From Spirochaetaceae bacterium (GTDB lineage Bacteria > Spirochaetota > Spirochaetia > DSM-27196 > PWMO01), in NCBI GenBank assembly GCA_003558175.1, contig PWMO01000353.1, forward strand, positions 1 to 9,061: a stretch of 9,061 bases of DNA, written 5' to 3'. Shown piece after piece: positions 6,897 to 9,061 of this stretch; positions within the stretch are counted from its first letter, which is position 1; every line of letters starts with the position of its first letter. The notes under the pieces were generated by a model that saw only the letters and a program-made list of their open reading frames with translations, did no database searches and was not told where the DNA came from. A program made the position numbers and the translations under genes.

Positions 6897-6993
6897 AACA
6901 GTGCATCGGGGTAGCTCTGTATCCAACGGTGTGAGCATGGGCTGAAACGGAGAGTGTTCGGGTGATGCCGGATACGATTCCAAGGAGCATCTT

Positions 6994-7290
6994 ATGCAGA
7001 TTACAGATATCCGGATTCGGCGAGTGAGCTCAGAGGGCAAGCTGAAAGCCTATGTCACGGTGACCTTCGATGACTGTTTCGTTGTACATAATGTGAAAGT
7101 TATAGAAGGAAAGACCGGGGTCTTCATCGCGATGCCGAGTCGCAAAACCAAGACCGGCGAGTACAAGGACGTTGCGCATCCTATCAACTCGGACTTTCGC
7201 AACGAACTGCAGGAACGGATCCTCGACGCGTTTGCCAATCTCGGGGACGATGAGGGTGAGGGAGAAAGCGTCGAAGACGACGACTCGTAG
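6994..7290 (+). CDS. spoVG: SpoVG-family nucleic-acid-binding regulator
   Basis: A 98-residue SpoVG. The family core is present: [20 protein letters not shown] at the start, then [19 protein letters not shown], and [20 protein letters not shown] followed by HPIN. SpoVG proteins bind DNA and RNA; in Borrelia and Firmicutes they regulate gene expression, and outside spore formers the name is historical. The C-terminus (from about residue 84) is a strongly acidic tail ([15 protein letters not shown]). AAGGAG at 6982-6987 is 6 bases before the ATG. It has its own promoter and stands apart from the rplU cluster, with 86 bases to the following tRNA and no obvious terminator between. Targets cannot be inferred from this window. 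Confidence 0.96.
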   Translation: MQITDIRIRRVSSEGKLKAYVTVTFDDCFVVHNVKVIEGKTGVFIAMPSRKTKTGEYKDVAHPINSDFRNELQERILDAFANLGDDEGEGESVEDDDS

Positions 7291-7323
7291 GCGCTATATC
7301 CAGCTGGAAACAAAGCCCATCTC

Positions 7324-7359
7324 TTGACAAGCTCCCCAATATAGGGGATTGTACATACT
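7324..7359 (+). promoter_or_regulatory. Possible promoter and palindromic operator ahead of tRNA-Gln/rplY
   Basis: A perfect TTGACA (7324-7329) is followed by the inverted repeat TCCCC-AATATA-GGGGA (7333-7348) and then an AT-richer patch (GATTGTACATACT, 7347-7359). No good -10 lies at 17 bp (GATTGT matches three of six). Better-looking hexamers need spacers of 20-24 bp. The dyad could be a regulator site or a short RNA hairpin. There is no T-run, so it is not a typical terminator. Confidence 0.4.
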
Positions 7360-7376
7360 CACAGCGCACGCTGCAT

Positions 7377-7449
7377 TGGGACGTCGGCAAGCGGTCAAGC
7401 CACCGGGTTTTGATCCCGGCATTCGGAGGTTCGAATCCTCCCGTCCCAG
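7377..7449 (+). tRNA. tRNA-Gln (anticodon UUG)
   Basis: A full cloverleaf of 73 bases. The acceptor stem TGGGACG (7377-7383) pairs with CGTCCCA (7442-7448), with discriminator G at 7449. The D stem is GGC/GCC, the anticodon stem CCGGG/CCCGG (7403-7407, 7415-7419), and the loop TTTTGAT holds anticodon TTG at 7410-7412, reading CAA. The T arm GGAGG-TTCGAAT-CCTCC is perfect. The 3' CCA is not encoded. It lies 30 bases before rplY and is probably cut out of a shared transcript. Confidence 0.97.
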
Positions 7450-7479
7450 TTTTCCGCCAGACGCAAATGAGGAGAAGTC

Positions 7480-8112
7480 ATGGAACAGAAGCTAGTGAAG
7501 GCCGCGAATAGAACCGAGCGCAAGAAGGGGCCGGTGGGGCGTCTCCGCAGAGACGGCCGTATTCCCGCGGTCGTATACGGGCAAGAGAACAACCTGACCA
7601 TATCGGTTGACGCGCACGACTTTACAAACGTATTCAAGCACATTACCGAGAGTACCATCATCACGTTGCAGACCGAGCAGGGTGACCTAGACGTACTGGT
7701 TAAGGAGTACGACGAAGACCTGCTGACGGGCAAGCTGCGGCATGTGGACTTCTACGAGGTAGCCAGTGGCAAGTTGCTGCGCACTCACGTGCAGGTACAC
7801 GTGACCGGCAATTCGAAGGGTGTTCGTGAAGGTGGCATTCTGGATATCAGCCTCCACGAGCTCGAAATCGAGTGTCTGCCTAAGGATATCCCGCAGGAGT
7901 TCTCGGTGGATATCACTGCGCTTGGTGTGGGTGATGCTGTTCACGTCTCGGATATAGAAGCTCCCGAAGGGGTGCGAATTCTCAACACTCCGGAGCAGGT
8001 AGTGGTTTCGGTCGTCCACGCACGTGTTGAGGTGGCGGCTGAAGAAGAGGAAGAGGCGGACGAAGAAGAGAAGGCTGCTTCAGAGGAATCGGCAGAGAAA
8101 GAAGAGGAATAA
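7480..8112 (+). CDS. rplY: 50S ribosomal protein L25, long form (Ctc/TL5 type)
   Basis: A 210-residue L25 of the long Ctc type. The N-terminal 5S rRNA-binding domain (about 1-95) includes RLRRDGRIPAVVYGQ and LLTGKLRHVDFYEV. The beta-rich C-terminal TL5 domain (about 96-185) includes VREGGILDISLHELEIECLP and VGDAVHVSDI. It ends in an acidic tail of about 25 residues that is mostly Glu. L25 binds 5S rRNA in the large subunit. GGAG at 7471-7474 is 5 bases before the ATG. The Glu-rich 3' end (GAAGAGGA) also supplies the ribosome binding site for pth. It is probably cotranscribed with the tRNA before it and pth after it. Confidence 0.96.
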   Translation: MEQKLVKAANRTERKKGPVGRLRRDGRIPAVVYGQENNLTISVDAHDFTNVFKHITESTIITLQTEQGDLDVLVKEYDEDLLTGKLRHVDFYEVASGKLLRTHVQVHVTGNSKGVREGGILDISLHELEIECLPKDIPQEFSVDITALGVGDAVHVSDIEAPEGVRILNTPEQVVVSVVHARVEVAAEEEEEADEEEKAASEESAEKEEE

Positions 8113-8115
8113 GCC

Positions 8116-8715
8116 CTGCGGCGACTTTTTGTCGGCCTGGGGAATCCCGGACCGCAGTACCGGAACACACGGCACAATGCCGGTTTCATGGTGGTCGAAG
8201 CGGTTGCCGAGCGCCTCGAGATCACGTTTCGTCGCCCGCTGTTTCGCAGGTACGAGATTGCCCGCGGCAGCGGGCGGTCCGTGTCCGGAGTGCAGTCTTC
8301 GATTACCCTTGTCAAGCCACTCACCTATATGAATCGCAGCGGGGACATCCTGGCATCGGCGTTGCGCCGATCGGGTGCCCAGATCGATGAGCTGGTGGTC
8401 ATCTGCGATCAACTGGATCTGCCACCGGGAACCGTGCGAATCAAGCGCGGTGGTTCGACTGCCGGTCATCGAGGGCTCGAGTCGATCAGCCGGGCGCTTA
8501 CGGGAGAACGCTTCGTCCGTCTCTACGTTGGTATCGGCAAACCTTGTTCTCGTGACCGGGTGGTCGATCACGTGCTCGGGCGAGCCGACGGGGCCGAGGC
8601 GCAACGACTGCGGGACGGCCTCCGGCTGGCAGCGGACGCTGTGCTTCGCCTGGCCGAAACGACCGTCGAAGAGGCGATGAATGAGTTCAACCAGCGCGGA
8701 ACTCACGCTTCGTGA
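8116..8715 (+). CDS. pth: Peptidyl-tRNA hydrolase, apparently CTG-initiated
   Basis: A 199-residue Pth, close to the usual 190-200, releasing peptides from peptidyl-tRNA that has dropped off the ribosome. The N-terminus read from CTG at 8116 is canonical: LFVGLGNPGPQYRNTRHNAG, with Asn10 and the catalytic His20 equivalent. LVKPLTYMN and the catalytic Asp in CDQLDLPPG follow. The site equal to E. coli Asn114 (GHNGL) reads GHRGL. No ATG, GTG or TTG occurs in frame between the rplY stop (8110-8112) and 8188; starting at that ATG would delete Asn10 and His20. GAGGA at 8104-8108 is 7 bases before the CTG, which supports it. The gene lies in the same frame as rplY, one codon after its TAA, so readthrough is an alternative. 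The family call is certain and the start is probable. Confidence 0.93.
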   Translation: MRRLFVGLGNPGPQYRNTRHNAGFMVVEAVAERLEITFRRPLFRRYEIARGSGRSVSGVQSSITLVKPLTYMNRSGDILASALRRSGAQIDELVVICDQLDLPPGTVRIKRGGSTAGHRGLESISRALTGERFVRLYVGIGKPCSRDRVVDHVLGRADGAEAQRLRDGLRLAADAVLRLAETTVEEAMNEFNQRGTHAS

Positions 8716-8794
8716 GCACGTGCTCCGTTTCTGTTCCGAGCGTGGGCTGCGTCTCAGCTGCACCTGGGTGATCGCCTGCTCGGGCGGGCGGTGA
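8681..8794 (+). CDS. tilS: tRNA(Ile)-lysidine synthase, 5' fragment truncated at a junction
   Basis: This frame begins inside the 3' end of pth (35-base overlap), with AGAGG at 8670-8674 placed 6 bases before the ATG. It reads MSSTSAELTLREHVLRFCSE and then reaches WVIACSGGR before a TGA. The VIACSGG stretch looks like the start of the TilS ATP-binding loop (xVxxSGGxDS). The DS that should follow is missing because sequence after about 8788 belongs to a different gene in another frame. TilS makes lysidine at the tRNA-Ile(CAU) wobble base. tilS follows pth in Borrelia as I recall, which supports the call. The frame beyond about 8768-8788 should not be read as real protein. Confidence 0.55.
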   Translation: MSSTSAELTLREHVLRFCSERGLRLSCTWVIACSGGR

Positions 8795-9061
8795 GCGTGG
8801 TGGCGGATCTGCCGGGCACGACGCGCGACTGGGTCGGGGCGACGGTCGAGCTGACGCCGGCGTCAGAGGCGGCGACGGTGGTGGCGGCGGTGGCGGTGCG
8901 GTGGCTTGACACGCCGGGCCTGCGCCGCGAGGCGGGGCAGGTGGAGTCGGCGGCCATCGCCGCGGCGCGGCAGGTGATCGCCGCCGCGGACGTGCTCGTG
9001 GCCATGCGCGACGTCGAGCTGGACTGGCCCGAGGCCAGCGACCTGCCGCGCCGGCCGGACC
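8770..9061 (+). CDS. mnmE: MnmE/TrmE tRNA-modification GTPase, internal fragment, apparently foreign
   Basis: An open frame from about 8770 to the window edge encodes the middle of an MnmE G domain: DRLLGRAVSVVADLPGTTRD holds the G2 threonines, and RWLDTPGLRRE holds the G3 DTPG. AAIAAARQVIAAADVLVAMR follows as in planctomycete-type MnmE proteins, the closest match I can recall. The P-loop (GxPNxGKSS) that must precede it is absent, so the fragment lacks its start. Hand count gives about 79% GC over 8821-9060, far above the preceding genes. MnmE with MnmG modifies the wobble uridine of certain tRNAs. I infer that this sequence was joined to the spirochaete-like contig by misassembly or, less likely, by rearrangement. 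Confidence 0.75.

Noticed and set aside
6633..6914. 93-codon plus-strand frame after rsfS
   Set aside because: No ribosome binding site and low-complexity Ser/Lys then Arg-rich sequence. It runs across both divergent promoters and is antisense to the acidic ORF.
8188..8715. Pth starting at ATG 8188
   Set aside because: It would drop GLGNPG and the catalytic histidine, both present in frame upstream.

Overview
The window reads as a chromosomal housekeeping segment of a GC-rich spirochaete (Spirochaetaceae-like). The basis is gene order: rplU, a prp/ysxB-type gene, rpmA, obg, nadD, yqeK, an LCP-family gene, rsfS, spoVG, a large rplY/ctc, pth and then a tilS start. As I remember it, this matches the rplU-to-tilS stretch of Borrelia and Treponema genomes. 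Every gene up to position 8715 fits one lineage. The last ~275 bases do not: they encode the middle of an MnmE/TrmE GTPase at about 79% GC by hand count, against roughly 58-67% in pth, and look planctomycete-like. The contig is probably chimeric at about 8768-8790.

Layout. 2-1643: the 3' end of gltB, overlapping a complete gltD (NADPH glutamate synthase, nitrogen assimilation). About 1701-6542: a tightly packed plus-strand cluster behind a promoter at 1701-1730, with ribosomal proteins L21 and L27 flanking a Prp-like cysteine protease, then Obg GTPase, NadD (NAD synthesis), a YqeK HD hydrolase, a membrane-anchored LCP/LytR_C protein and the ribosome silencing factor RsfS. From obg onward the genes overlap by 4-23 bases, so translational coupling is likely. 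The theme is ribosome assembly and dormancy control plus cofactor supply.

6539-6723, minus strand: a 49-codon, extremely acidic ORF converges on rsfS with overlapping stop codons. A consensus-like promoter (TTGACA, 17 bp, TAGACT) is placed so that transcription should start on the A of its ATG, predicting a leaderless mRNA. A divergent promoter (6868-6896) serves spoVG. After spoVG come a possible promoter with a palindrome, tRNA-Gln(UUG), rplY and pth.

The pth gene has no ATG, GTG or TTG ahead of its conserved N-terminus. It appears to start at a CTG at 8116 with a good ribosome binding site. Starting at the first ATG would remove the catalytic histidine. A tilS 5' fragment overlaps the end of pth and is cut off where the foreign mnmE sequence begins.

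I saw no mobile element, CRISPR array or phage gene, and no large undescribed system. The points most worth following are the leaderless acidic mini-gene, the CTG-started pth, a Prp protease whose neighbouring L27 lacks a cleavable extension, and the junction artefact.
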